Below, piece after piece: positions 6,251 through 13,485 of a stretch of 14,641 nt of DNA (its first letter is position 1; each line of letters starts with the position of its first letter). The stretch comes from Thermoplasmatota archaeon. GTDB lineage: Archaea > Thermoplasmatota > Thermoplasmata > Thermoplasmatales > Thermoplasmataceae. The stretch is taken from positions 1-14,641 of the forward strand of contig JAMDCG010000115.1 in the NCBI GenBank assembly GCA_023489425.1, in the 5' to 3' direction. The notes under the pieces are model-generated. The model was not told where the DNA came from. It did not search any database and worked only from the letters and a program-made list of their open reading frames with translations. A program made the position numbers and the translations under genes.

Positions 6251-6884
6251 AGTTAAATTCTTTTCCATTTCTTTCCCTGGCTGAATCAAGTATTATCATC
6301 TCGGCGAATCTCAGTTTTTTTTCCTTATCTCTGCTTCCATATTTGCTGACTGGAGTCCTGAAATCGAAGCCGTCCAGTCTAATGGTCTGAGCTTCAAGAA
6401 ACTGTGCCAGTTTAACTGCTCTATCACCATCTGTAAACCCATGTAGATTTAACAGGTTTTCTGTTTTGCTAGACTGGCATGTGCCAAGAAAATCTCCTTC
6501 AAGCGCTGGGACGAACTCCATTATTCTCTTTATGTTGTCTCCGTGGGCATGTATGCAAAGTACTGTTCCATCTTTCCAGCAACTCATGATCCTTTCGAGG
6601 TTTCCATCTAGATCTGTTACAATTATATCAGGTACAAAATTTTTGAACCGGTCTATGGCAGAATCCGCGACAACAGATACCACACCTTTTTCTTTTCTTT
6701 CTATTATTTTCCCTGCTGGTCCGTATATGATAAAATTACCATTTCTGAACGAATTAATTCTTTTAATGAATGTTACCTGATGAATTGCCATTGCACTCAG
6801 AACTTTTGTAGAAGTATAATCTGATTTGCAGTCTATTACAAGCTCCCTGCAGATTCTTTCGTATAGGTCTTCCCACTGTATCAT
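6231..6884 (-). CDS. mptE: 6-hydroxymethyl-7,8-dihydropterin diphosphokinase, MptE type
   Basis: Archaeal MptE activates 6-hydroxymethyl-dihydropterin with ATP to the diphosphate, the substrate for coupling to p-aminobenzoate-type acceptors in folate or methanopterin synthesis. It is unrelated to bacterial FolK. The 217-residue length fits. Visible motifs: YGPAGKI at 54-60, the metal-site block IIVTDLDGN (87-95), LCIHAHGDN (109-117), GFTDGDRAV (149-157), RLDGFDF (169-175), and the closing KEKKLRFAEMII (187-198), all characteristic of this family. Its ATG overlaps the stop of the DUF373 gene by 4 nt (ATGA), so the two are translationally coupled. The product supplies the C1-carrier cofactor that enzymes such as FtcD in this window need. 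Confidence 0.9.
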   Translation of the reverse strand: MIQWEDLYERICRELVIDCKSDYTSTKVLSAMAIHQVTFIKRINSFRNGNFIIYGPAGKIIERKEKGVVSVVADSAIDRFKNFVPDIIVTDLDGNLERIMSCWKDGTVLCIHAHGDNIKRIMEFVPALEGDFLGTCQSSKTENLLNLHGFTDGDRAVKLAQFLEAQTIRLDGFDFRTPVSKYGSRDKEKKLRFAEMIILDSARERNGKEFNFIPEVF

Positions 6885-8011
6885 GTCTGATCTTTACTTG
6901 TGTAACTTCCTGATCCAAGAAAGGCTGTCCTTTTTCTGTGTACTGCTGCTGTTACCAGTGCAACAACTATTCCGACCATAATTATGATTAAAGACTCTAG
7001 CGCCTGATTAAACCCAACATATTTCAGTGAATATCTCAGGTATCCAAGTATCCCAAGAATCAGAAGTTCTGCCGATAGAGAAAATGAAACAGCGTAAAAA
7101 AGGGTATCAGATCTTGGAGATCCGCCGATGTAGATATCTGCTATCTTGAATAATGCTCTTGTCACGATCGAAACGTAGACCCATAACCCAAATATCTGAA
7201 GAAAATAAAGTATTCTGTCAAGAGGGAGCATCTTAAGATCATAGAGTATGGAATATGTGGACGCTATACCAACAAGGAATATTCCAATGGAAACTATTGT
7301 TGATATGAACATTACTCTGGCTTCCTCTGAATATGCTTTAACCTCGTTTAAAACCTTGTCAATCCTTGTTCTAATATCAAAGCCACGCTCTGTGAAATAA
7401 CCTCCAAGAACTACTATAACAAGCGTGTAAGCGTACAGGGAAGGACTTGTTGTCAATCTTCCAGTCAGGTCGAAGAATGCCACAAACGAAAGAACAGCTA
7501 TACCATATACAAGAAGGATCAGACCGACGGGAATGAAGATTTTCTTAAGCAATTTCTTGTCTTTCATTGCCTTAACAATATAATAGTAAAGTGATTCTAT
7601 ATTCTGATTGTGCCTTACAATTATATGCTTAACATATCTAATTTTTGTCCTAGAGAGAATTAGTGGAATTACATAATCATCCTCTGCACCATCTGATATT
7701 AGAATACAATCTGAATATTTTCCCTCGGAGAATACATCATCAAGCTGCTTTGAAATAATCTCGTCTGATTTTTCTCCCACATCATCATCACCTGTAACAA
7801 GAGATATTTCAACATCTTCCCCTCTTGACTGCAGGTCTTCATAATGCTTAAGAGCACCAAAAAGAGCGTTTGCATCAGAATCTTCTGGGTCAGCGGTTAT
7901 AAGCTTTACCGCTGCATTATAGCACTGGGAATAACCTACTACCGGTCCCTTAACACCGGACTTTTCTCCGTAATCATTATCCCTGTCTATATTCAGAATT
8001 AGAGTGGTCAT
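6881..8011 (-). CDS. DUF373 family polytopic membrane protein
   Basis: A conserved archaeal family of unknown function. The N-terminal cytosolic domain (1-150) begins TLILNIDRDNDYGEKSGVKG and contains PEDSDANALFGAL, SLVTGDDDVGEKSDE and CILISDGAEDDYVIPLILSR; these acidic, strand-loop motifs (D9-D11, D75-D77, D107/D111/D112) define the family and look suited to metal or nucleotide binding. Six hydrophobic segments follow at about 158-180, 191-209, 233-257, 266-288, 303-325 and 338-357. The C-terminal tail is short and polar. The start at 8011 gives the conserved N-terminus and is preceded by GGGG four nt upstream and a TATA-like box. The mptE gene overlaps its end by 4 nt, so the two share a transcript. 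No substrate can be named from sequence alone. Confidence 0.85.
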   Translation of the reverse strand: MTTLILNIDRDNDYGEKSGVKGPVVGYSQCYNAAVKLITADPEDSDANALFGALKHYEDLQSRGEDVEISLVTGDDDVGEKSDEIISKQLDDVFSEGKYSDCILISDGAEDDYVIPLILSRTKIRYVKHIIVRHNQNIESLYYYIVKAMKDKKLLKKIFIPVGLILLVYGIAVLSFVAFFDLTGRLTTSPSLYAYTLVIVVLGGYFTERGFDIRTRIDKVLNEVKAYSEEARVMFISTIVSIGIFLVGIASTYSILYDLKMLPLDRILYFLQIFGLWVYVSIVTRALFKIADIYIGGSPRSDTLFYAVSFSLSAELLILGILGYLRYSLKYVGFNQALESLIIIMVGIVVALVTAAVHRKRTAFLGSGSYTSKDQT

Positions 8012-8036
8012 TGCCCCTTATCTGCATGTATAAGAA

Positions 8037-8050
8037 TATACTTAAATTTA
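8037..8050 (-). promoter_or_regulatory. Probable TATA box of the DUF373-mptE operon
   Basis: On the minus strand TAAATTTAAGTATA lies roughly 26-39 nt upstream of the DUF373 start, inside the 52-nt gap downstream of the winged-helix gene. It suggests that the operon is transcribed separately from that gene, although read-through is possible. Confidence 0.4.
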
Positions 8051-8063
8051 TGTGTAAGATAAT

Positions 8064-8279
8064 TTACTTTGTTACGTAATAACCTGCACTTTTTTGCCTT
8101 GCAATCCTCTTAACATAGGATTTGTTTAGCAATTCTTGAAGAGCAGCATTAACAAGAGCCTTACCAAGATTTGAGGCTTTCATTATGTCATCTGCAGTCT
8201 TCAGTTTGTCTTCTGATACTGCGTTTATTTTTTTCAGTGCATCGTAAACCTTTTTTGCGTTTACTGATAGTTCATCCAT
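8064..8279 (-). CDS. Small winged-helix DNA-binding protein
   Basis: A 71-residue protein that is essentially one winged helix-turn-helix domain. Helix 1 is about 5-18 (SVNAKKVYDALKKI), helix 2 about 27-36 (KTADDIMKAS), the recognition helix about 39-52 (GKALVNAALQELLN), and the wing about 54-70 (SYVKRIARQKSAGYYVT). Small archaeal proteins of this type act as transcription factors or chromatin-associated DNA binders. There is no ligand or metal-binding domain. It is divergent from the HMG-CoA synthase operon, and a 17-nt palindrome lies 16 nt upstream of its ATG. Autoregulation is therefore plausible, with possible influence on the divergent operon. Its own targets cannot be named from sequence. 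Confidence 0.8.
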   Translation of the reverse strand: MDELSVNAKKVYDALKKINAVSEDKLKTADDIMKASNLGKALVNAALQELLNKSYVKRIARQKSAGYYVTK

Positions 8280-8294
8280 TTTATTCCCATTGAG

Positions 8295-8311
8295 ATAGAT
8301 ATTATATCTAT
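8295..8311. promoter_or_regulatory. 17-nt perfect palindrome upstream of the winged-helix gene
   Basis: ATAGATATTATATCTAT is self-complementary around a central T at 8303 (arms ATAGATAT and ATATCTAT). It lies 16-32 nt upstream of the winged-helix ATG, where the TATA box and transcription start should be. A dimeric repressor bound there would block initiation, so it could be this gene's own operator. The sequence is AT-rich, so chance cannot be dismissed. Confidence 0.4.
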
Positions 8312-8450
8312 TTATTTTTTATTGATATTATTCACTAATTCTTATTGCATGATGTGCCCTTGTCGGATTTCATGTTTACTGACTTTATCTTCATTTTTTC
8401 TAACTTATGAAGTTTATATTAGTCATCTGTCGAAGCCATATTTAACAATT

Positions 8451-8458
8451 TTTAAATA
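8451..8458 (+). promoter_or_regulatory. TATA box of the HMG-CoA synthase operon
   Basis: TTTAAATA is centred about 27 nt upstream of the ATG at 8482, and no ribosome binding site precedes that ATG, consistent with a leaderless mRNA. The rest of the 202-nt divergent gap (8280-8481) shows only the palindrome at 8295-8311 and other AT-rich tracts. Confidence 0.6.
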
Positions 8459-8481
8459 TCTTTGAAATTTTAACCCTAAAT

Positions 8482-9543
8482 ATGGGAAAATACGGAATAG
8501 TAAGTTATGGGAGTTATATCCCAAAATACAGGATCAAACCTGATGAAATAGCAAGGATCTGGGGTGAAGATCCGGAGAATATAAAGAATGGTATTTACAT
8601 TCTAAGTAAATCTGTTCCGTCTCCAGATGAAGATGTAGCAACAATATCTGTTGAGGCTGCAAGGACGGCATTAAAACGAGGAGGTCTCAGGGGAGAACAG
8701 ATAGAAGCTATGTATATAGGATCAGAAAGCCATCCCTATGCAGTAAAACCAACTGCAACAATTGTGTCTTCAGCAATAGGAGCAAATTTCGACATGTTTG
8801 CAGCAGATTACGAATTCGCCTGCAAAGCAGGCACTGCAGGGATGCAAAATGTCCTTGCAATGGTGCAATCAGGTATGATAAAAATGGGAATGGCTATTGG
8901 TTCTGATACCTCTCAGGGTGCACCTGGTGATGTATTAGAATATTCAGCATCAGCTGGGGGAACAGCCATGATCATAGGGAATGAGAACGTTGCCGCAGAG
9001 ATTAAATCAACCCTTTCTGTTACTTCAGACACACCAGATTTCTGGAGGAGAGAAGGGCAGCCATATCCAACTCATGGAGAGAGGTTTACAGGTGAACCGG
9101 CCTATTTCAAACATGTTGTATCTGCAGGAAAGGAGATGATGGCGAGAATGAAAACCAAACCTGAAGACTACGATTATGCAGTGTTTCATCAGCCAAACGG
9201 TAAATTCCCTACCAGGGCGGCGAAATTGCTGGGATTTGAGGAAAAACAGTATAAGGAAGGTTTGCTCACTCCTTACATAGGAAACACATATTCTGGAGCC
9301 ATGATGGTTGGACTTTCAGCCATACTTGATGTTGCCAAGGATGGCGATAGAATACTTGCTGTATCATTTGGTTCAGGGGCAGGTTCTGATGCGTTTCACA
9401 TCGAAGTGAATTCGGAAATAGAGAATCTGCATAAAAGAGGTGCAGTAACTGTAAGGGAGTTGCTAGAGGATACAATATTCCTTGATTATGGAATGTATGC
9501 CAAATTTAAGAAGAAATTAATACTGGGTGAAGACGTTGAGTAA
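8482..9543 (+). CDS. Hydroxymethylglutaryl-CoA synthase (archaeal type)
   Basis: The enzyme condenses acetyl-CoA with acetoacetyl-CoA to HMG-CoA, the committed entry to the mevalonate pathway that supplies archaeal ether-lipid isoprenoids. The 353-residue length is typical of the archaeal form. Catalytic residues are present: Glu82 in [11 protein letters not shown], the acyl-accepting Cys114 in [13 protein letters not shown], and His236 in [19 protein letters not shown]. Other family blocks are [14 protein letters not shown] at the N-terminus, [13 protein letters not shown], and [13 protein letters not shown]. It is the first gene of a three-gene operon: the thiolase-like gene overlaps its 3' end by 17 nt and the DUF35 gene follows. 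In archaea these three proteins are known to form a complex that channels acetoacetyl-CoA to this enzyme. This member looks fully competent. Confidence 0.96.
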   Translation: MGKYGIVSYGSYIPKYRIKPDEIARIWGEDPENIKNGIYILSKSVPSPDEDVATISVEAARTALKRGGLRGEQIEAMYIGSESHPYAVKPTATIVSSAIGANFDMFAADYEFACKAGTAGMQNVLAMVQSGMIKMGMAIGSDTSQGAPGDVLEYSASAGGTAMIIGNENVAAEIKSTLSVTSDTPDFWRREGQPYPTHGERFTGEPAYFKHVVSAGKEMMARMKTKPEDYDYAVFHQPNGKFPTRAAKLLGFEEKQYKEGLLTPYIGNTYSGAMMVGLSAILDVAKDGDRILAVSFGSGAGSDAFHIEVNSEIENLHKRGAVTVRELLEDTIFLDYGMYAKFKKKLILGEDVE

Positions 9544-10702
9544 GGGTGTTTACATAATAGGAGCTGGAGAAGCAAAATACGGAGAATTGTGGGATCGATC
9601 ACTGAGAGATATTGCAGTGGAAGCGGGGCTAAAGGCTGTTGAAGATGCAGGGATTAGAACAAGAGATCTTGGGGCCATTTATATGAGTAATAGCCTTGGA
9701 GGAGATATAAGCAGACAGGAACATTTAAGCGCACTGATGTCAGATCAGGCAGGGGTATCTTCGGAATACATCCCATCGATGAGAATCGAAGCTTCGACTG
9801 CATCCGGAGGTGCAGCCATAAGAGAAGGATATCTGGCAATCAGATCAGGTGAGTATGATACTGTAATGGTAGGAGGAGCGGAAAAAATGACAGAACTATA
9901 TGGAAACGAGAATATTGACATAACCTCCTCCATTCTTGACAGGGAATGGGAAGCATTTGAAGGTGGAACTCCTGCTGCTTTAGCTGCCCTTTCTGCTAGA
10001 AAGTACCTGAAGGATTTTAACGTTTCTAAGGACGTTCTTGCAAAACTGTCAGTAAACGACCATCTAAATGCAAGTCTTAATGAGAATGCACATTTCAGGA
10101 ATAAGATAACGATTCAGCAGGCTCTGAATGCTACGCTGATTGCTGAACCCCTCAATCTAATGGACTGCGCACCTCTAAGTGATGGTGCATCAAGTATTAT
10201 ACTTGCTTCTGAAGAATATGTCAAAAAACATTCCATAGATGGTGTTAAGATTTTGTCATCTGCTATGTCTCAGGGTCCATTTGCACTCCACAGCAGGGAA
10301 TGCCTCTACACAGTTGAACCTACCAAGCTGGCGGCAAGAAAGGCACTTAAGGATGCAAACCTGAAGAACTCCGATATGTCTTTTGTTGAAATCCATGATT
10401 CGTATAATATTTACGGGTTGATGGCTCTTGAAGATCTGGGCTTTGCTGAAAAAGGGAAGGCAAAAGATCTGATCGAAGAGGGTATAGCTCTTAATGACAG
10501 ATTGCCGGTTAATCCATCTGGAGGTTTAAAAGCTAAAGGATTTCCCTATGGTGCAACTGGTGTTGGCCAGGCAGTTGAGGCATATTTGCAATTAAAGGGT
10601 AAAGCAAACAAAAGGCAGGTCAAAGATGCAAAAAATGCTATGATACATAACATGGCAGGTTCAGGAGTTGCATCTGTTGTTCATATACTGGGGGTGGAAT
10701 AA
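9527..10702 (+). CDS. Thiolase-fold protein (acetoacetyl-CoA thiolase subfamily) lacking the catalytic Cys
   Basis: Position and fold match the archaeal acetyl-CoA C-acetyltransferase that feeds HMG-CoA synthase. The thiolase layout is complete over 391 residues: [19 protein letters not shown] at the start, a first-half block [17 protein letters not shown] (86-102), [47 protein letters not shown] (286-305) and [20 protein letters not shown] (329-348). Two catalytic positions are changed: the nucleophile of the usual ACASGG is Thr91 (ACT, 9797-9799), and the His of GHPxGATG is Phe339 (TTT, 10541-10543). His290 of the HD(A/S)(F/Y) motif remains. Thiolysis or Claisen condensation by the normal mechanism seems impossible, so it may be a structural or CoA-binding subunit. 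The start is GTG 9527 or TTG 9536 (GGTGA upstream); both are non-ATG. Classification is certain; activity is in doubt. Confidence 0.9.
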   Translation: MKTLSKGVYIIGAGEAKYGELWDRSLRDIAVEAGLKAVEDAGIRTRDLGAIYMSNSLGGDISRQEHLSALMSDQAGVSSEYIPSMRIEASTASGGAAIREGYLAIRSGEYDTVMVGGAEKMTELYGNENIDITSSILDREWEAFEGGTPAALAALSARKYLKDFNVSKDVLAKLSVNDHLNASLNENAHFRNKITIQQALNATLIAEPLNLMDCAPLSDGASSIILASEEYVKKHSIDGVKILSSAMSQGPFALHSRECLYTVEPTKLAARKALKDANLKNSDMSFVEIHDSYNIYGLMALEDLGFAEKGKAKDLIEEGIALNDRLPVNPSGGLKAKGFPYGATGVGQAVEAYLQLKGKANKRQVKDAKNAMIHNMAGSGVASVVHILGVE

Positions 10703-11104
10703 ATGGGAGAATTATCAAGAATGTGGAGAGAGAGCCCAAACAGATATAGATTACTTGGAAAGAAGTGTGGCAATTGTGGTAGGATATATTTTCCCTCAAG
10801 GGACATTTGCCCTGTGTGTCACAGAGATTCTATCGGGAAAATGGTTGATCACGAGCTTTCAGGTGATGGTGAGATATTTTCGTTTACCATAGTACACGAA
10901 GCACCACCTGCATTCTCACGACAAAAACCATATGTTCTGGCGTTGATCAAACTGGATGAGGGTCCTATGGTCACAGGTCAGCTTGTAGATGTGGGAAATG
11001 CAGAGATAAAGGAAGGGAAAAGGGTTAGAAAAGTTTTCAGGAAAATAGCTGAAGATGGAAAAAGTGGAATAATCTATTACGGCTATAAATTTGTACTTGC
11101 CTGA
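10703..11104 (+). CDS. DUF35 Zn-ribbon/OB-fold protein, scaffold of the thiolase/HMG-CoA synthase complex
   Basis: A 133-residue protein with a rubredoxin-like Zn ribbon (Cys22-X2-Cys25-X10-Cys36-X2-Cys39, CGNCGRIYFPS then CPVC) followed by an OB fold (about 48-130; GEIFSFTIVHEAPPAF, PYVLALIKLDEGPMVTGQL). In the known archaeal complex a DUF35 protein bridges thiolase and HMG-CoA synthase and completes the CoA-binding site. Its ATG follows the thiolase stop directly (TAAATG) with a GGGGGTGG six nt upstream, so expression is tied to the thiolase. The N-terminal helix (ELSRMWRESPNRYRLLG) has the usual pattern for docking onto the thiolase. It ends 3 nt short of the convergent peroxiredoxin gene, and T-rich sequence inside that gene's 3' end may terminate the transcript. 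Confidence 0.93.
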   Translation: MGELSRMWRESPNRYRLLGKKCGNCGRIYFPSRDICPVCHRDSIGKMVDHELSGDGEIFSFTIVHEAPPAFSRQKPYVLALIKLDEGPMVTGQLVDVGNAEIKEGKRVRKVFRKIAEDGKSGIIYYGYKFVLA

Positions 11105-11107
11105 TCC

Positions 11108-11566
11108 TTAATTTACTAATTTTAATTCTTTTAATTTATTCATTACCTCTTCAGTGTGACCCTTTGGTGATACTTTGGGATAGACATAAACTACCGTTCC
11201 TTTGCTGTCCACTATGAAAGTTACTCTTTTTGCAGACCTTTCACCAAGTACGCCAAACTGTTCGCTTATTTTCTTACTGCTGTCCACAAGCAACGGAAAA
11301 TTCAGGTTGAATTTTTCCTCGAACTTCTTGTGAGATTTCTGATCATCCACTGATATGCCAAATACATTGACTCCCTTTTCCCTGAACTGTGAAATGTTAT
11401 CCCTGAATTCACATGCTTCCACTGTACATCCGGGCGTATCGTCCTTTGGATAGAAATATATAACTGCAGGCTTTCCCATAATTTCTTTTGTTCCCATGCT
11501 TTTTCCATGCTGATCTAATGTTTCGAATTCCGGTATTTTTGAACCAACTTTCAATAATTCTGCCAT
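11108..11566 (-). CDS. bcp: Peroxiredoxin, Bcp/PrxQ type
   Basis: A thiol peroxidase that reduces hydrogen peroxide and organic hydroperoxides in the cytosol. The 152-residue length is normal. The active site KDDTPGCTVEACEFRD (41-56) holds Thr44, the peroxidatic Cys47 and a second Cys52 five residues on, the spacing of the atypical two-Cys Bcp/PrxQ group. The conserved N-terminus (VGSKIPEFETLDQHG), IYFYPKD, FGISVDDQKSHKKFEEKFNL, FPLLVDSSKKISEQFGV and RVTFIVDSKGTV complete the thioredoxin-like fold. It is monocistronic between convergent neighbours, with a TATA-like box about 24 nt upstream. No regulator or reductase is adjacent; it probably takes electrons from a thioredoxin-type protein encoded elsewhere. 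Confidence 0.96.
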   Translation of the reverse strand: MAELLKVGSKIPEFETLDQHGKSMGTKEIMGKPAVIYFYPKDDTPGCTVEACEFRDNISQFREKGVNVFGISVDDQKSHKKFEEKFNLNFPLLVDSSKKISEQFGVLGERSAKRVTFIVDSKGTVVYVYPKVSPKGHTEEVMNKLKELKLVN

Positions 11567-11585
11567 AATCTAGTAAGGATTGTTT

Positions 11586-11595
11586 CAATAAATAC
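11586..11595 (-). promoter_or_regulatory. Probable TATA box of bcp
   Basis: GTATTTATTG on the minus strand is centred about 24 nt upstream of the bcp ATG, and no ribosome binding site is visible, which suggests a leaderless transcript. It lies in the 44-nt gap after the stop of the PUA gene. Confidence 0.45.
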
Positions 11596-11610
11596 CTTTC
11601 TAACCCCGTT

Positions 11611-12072
11611 TCACTGGGTGCATGGGTTTTTGGCTGGTGACATGATTATATCGGCGGCTGGGCCTTCTCTTGATACCTTTAGCTCCTCTGTTGATTTTGT
11701 TGCTATGCCCACTGCAATAAACCTGCCTGTTGGGTCCTTTACGTAGACAAGGCTTCCCGGTCTAATGCTTTCACCTATCTGGGTTATTCCCTTACCAAAT
11801 AGCTTAGCTCCATTCAGAATGTGTGGCACTGCACCATTATCCACTGTCACAGACGAAATTTCAGGTTTTATTGCATTCAGAAGATCAATTGATGGGAGGA
11901 GTCTGTCCTCTTCGTAGGCAATGAACCTTCCACCAATTGAATAGCATTTCTTTCCCTTATGCTCTTCAACTTCTATGTTAGAATTGGAAAAAAAATCTGC
12001 CCAAAGATTATTTTCCCTCAACTTTTCAAAAAAAATCTTCATATCTTTCTTTGACAGGACGTGACGTGCCAT
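11611..12072 (-). CDS. PUA-domain RNA-binding protein
   Basis: A 153-residue archaeal protein with a small N-terminal alpha/beta domain (about 1-70; VLSKKDMKIFFEKLRE, KCYSIGGRFIAYEEDRLLPSI) and a C-terminal PUA domain (about 72-148; SVTVDNGAVPHILNGAKLF, then PGSLVYVKDPTGRFIAVGIA). The layout is that of the MCT-1/Tma20-like archaeal PUA family, linked in eukaryotes to ribosome recycling and translation initiation; in archaea its function is not settled. Its ATG is 3 nt beyond the stop of the 469-residue gene, and the GGTGA spanning that stop serves as ribosome binding site, so translation is probably coupled. It ends the secE-spt5 operon, consistent with a transcription/translation theme. Confidence 0.85.
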   Translation of the reverse strand: MARHVLSKKDMKIFFEKLRENNLWADFFSNSNIEVEEHKGKKCYSIGGRFIAYEEDRLLPSIDLLNAIKPEISSVTVDNGAVPHILNGAKLFGKGITQIGESIRPGSLVYVKDPTGRFIAVGIATKSTEELKVSREGPAADIIMSPAKNPCTQ

Positions 12073-12075
12073 GAT

Positions 12076-13485
12076 TCACCTTATTATTTTGGATATCTCC
12101 TGAAATGTTGCATCAGGGTTGTTCCATGGGTCCTTTATAATCCTGGTTACATATTCCATTATCATCCTTCCTTTAACCACTGCATCACTAGATATCTTCC
12201 ATGACTGGCTCCTGTTAAGCTTGTAAATTTCCTGTATGCAATACGCAACAGCCTGACTGTCAGTCTCCTTCATGGACATTTTTGATATGTAATCGGTTAG
12301 TGATTCTGGTTGCTCTGTGATGCTTATTGCTATAAGATCTGCCAGCTGTGATGATGGTGTCGACCATGACTTCAACTTCATTCTTTCCTCTGTTTCTTCC
12401 AGCTTTATAGCCCTGTTAAGTCTGTCAAGAATCTCTACTGGATTTCCTTTCATTACATCCCTGTGTTTCTGTGTTGCTCCAGGATAGAGTTGCTCAACTA
12501 TCTGTTCCCCAATTTCAGGCCAGACAATTTCATATAGTTTTCTGGTGCTGGCATCGTCAATGTATATACCCTCTCCTGATGGCCATAGTTCCGATATAAC
12601 CTTTTTTTCTCTTTCAGAAATGTCTATTTTTGATAGAAAAGCATTGATGTCTGGAAAAGCTTCTGTTCCAATGAGAAATAGTCCTGATGATTTTGCAAGA
12701 TTTCTCCTTTTTGATACAATCTGCTGAAAGAAGTCGGAATCTGTCATTCCTCCAGATATATAGCTCGCAAAAATGCTGCTCTCTGACTTGTCTGAAAATC
12801 TTGAAAGCTTTGAGATTTTGAATGAGATTAGCTGCATTGGGTCCTTGCAGAGAATGTATTTGAATATCTTTGTAGGTGTATTTATTTTAGACATTGAACC
12901 ACAAAGCAAAAGTGGAGAACCAAAGATGTACAGTTCCGTATAATCATCCCCTGTTCCAACCTCCAAGAGACCTGTACTTTCTTCTATGGAATATGAGATA
13001 TTTTCTTCTTTTAAAATGTTCTCAATAAACTTTGATTCTGGTGGTGTGCTCCTGCAGGTTGCCCGGTAGTATGATCCTGCTGAATATATTACTGCCTTCC
13101 CTGATGATACTATACGTGAAAAACTCAGCATTCTGAAGACGTCATGCTTTTCGTTCTGGATGCCAGCGAGTACATACTGGTCAGTGTCTCCCTTCTTGAA
13201 AAACGTGGCAGTCCCATGGGGTGTTTTAAGCAGCCCAGAGAATGATAACTCATCATCATCAATTGCCCTCTTTGTTTCAGCCAGCCCCCTGAGAAATTCG
13301 TCATGAGATTTTGCAAATTTTAGGAGATCAACCTCTCCGTTAAGTTTTTTTTCATATGCGGTGAAAGGGCAGAACATGACTTTATCAAGACAGTCGGGAA
13401 CTAAGGTTTTTGGATGTTTTAGCGTTTCCTCAATATTTCTTATCCTTGCTTCGTTTCTCTCTCTTGATTCCCGTTTATAGCTCAT
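12076..13485 (-). CDS. Unrecognised 469-residue soluble protein coupled to spt5
   Basis: I do not recognise a family. There is no signal peptide or transmembrane helix. A basic/acidic N-terminal helix (1-25, SYKRESRERNEARIRNIEET) is followed by a short segment with Cys32 and Cys39 (PDCLDKVMFCPFTAYEK). Residues about 75-240 look alpha/beta (TATFFKKGDTDQYVLAGIQ, KAVIYSAGSYY, ELYIFGSPLLLCGS), and the C-terminal half is mainly helical (LDRLNRAIKLEETEERMKLK, ADLIAISITEQPESL, VKGRMIMEYVTRIIKDPW). Its ATG overlaps the spt5 stop by 4 nt (ATGA) and the PUA gene starts 3 nt after its own stop, so it is translated in step with Spt5 and an RNA-binding protein. Base and codon use resemble the neighbours, with no sign of transfer. 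A role in transcription or RNA handling is only inferred from context. Confidence 0.75.
   Translation of the reverse strand: MSYKRESRERNEARIRNIEETLKHPKTLVPDCLDKVMFCPFTAYEKKLNGEVDLLKFAKSHDEFLRGLAETKRAIDDDELSFSGLLKTPHGTATFFKKGDTDQYVLAGIQNEKHDVFRMLSFSRIVSSGKAVIYSAGSYYRATCRSTPPESKFIENILKEENISYSIEESTGLLEVGTGDDYTELYIFGSPLLLCGSMSKINTPTKIFKYILCKDPMQLISFKISKLSRFSDKSESSIFASYISGGMTDSDFFQQIVSKRRNLAKSSGLFLIGTEAFPDINAFLSKIDISEREKKVISELWPSGEGIYIDDASTRKLYEIVWPEIGEQIVEQLYPGATQKHRDVMKGNPVEILDRLNRAIKLEETEERMKLKSWSTPSSQLADLIAISITEQPESLTDYISKMSMKETDSQAVAYCIQEIYKLNRSQSWKISSDAVVKGRMIMEYVTRIIKDPWNNPDATFQEISKIIR

Noticed and set aside
8348..8385. ATGATGT and CTGA in the winged-helix/HMG-CoA synthase gap, resembling half of a C/D sRNA
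   Set aside because: The C box is imperfect, the second box pair is absent and there is no closing stem.
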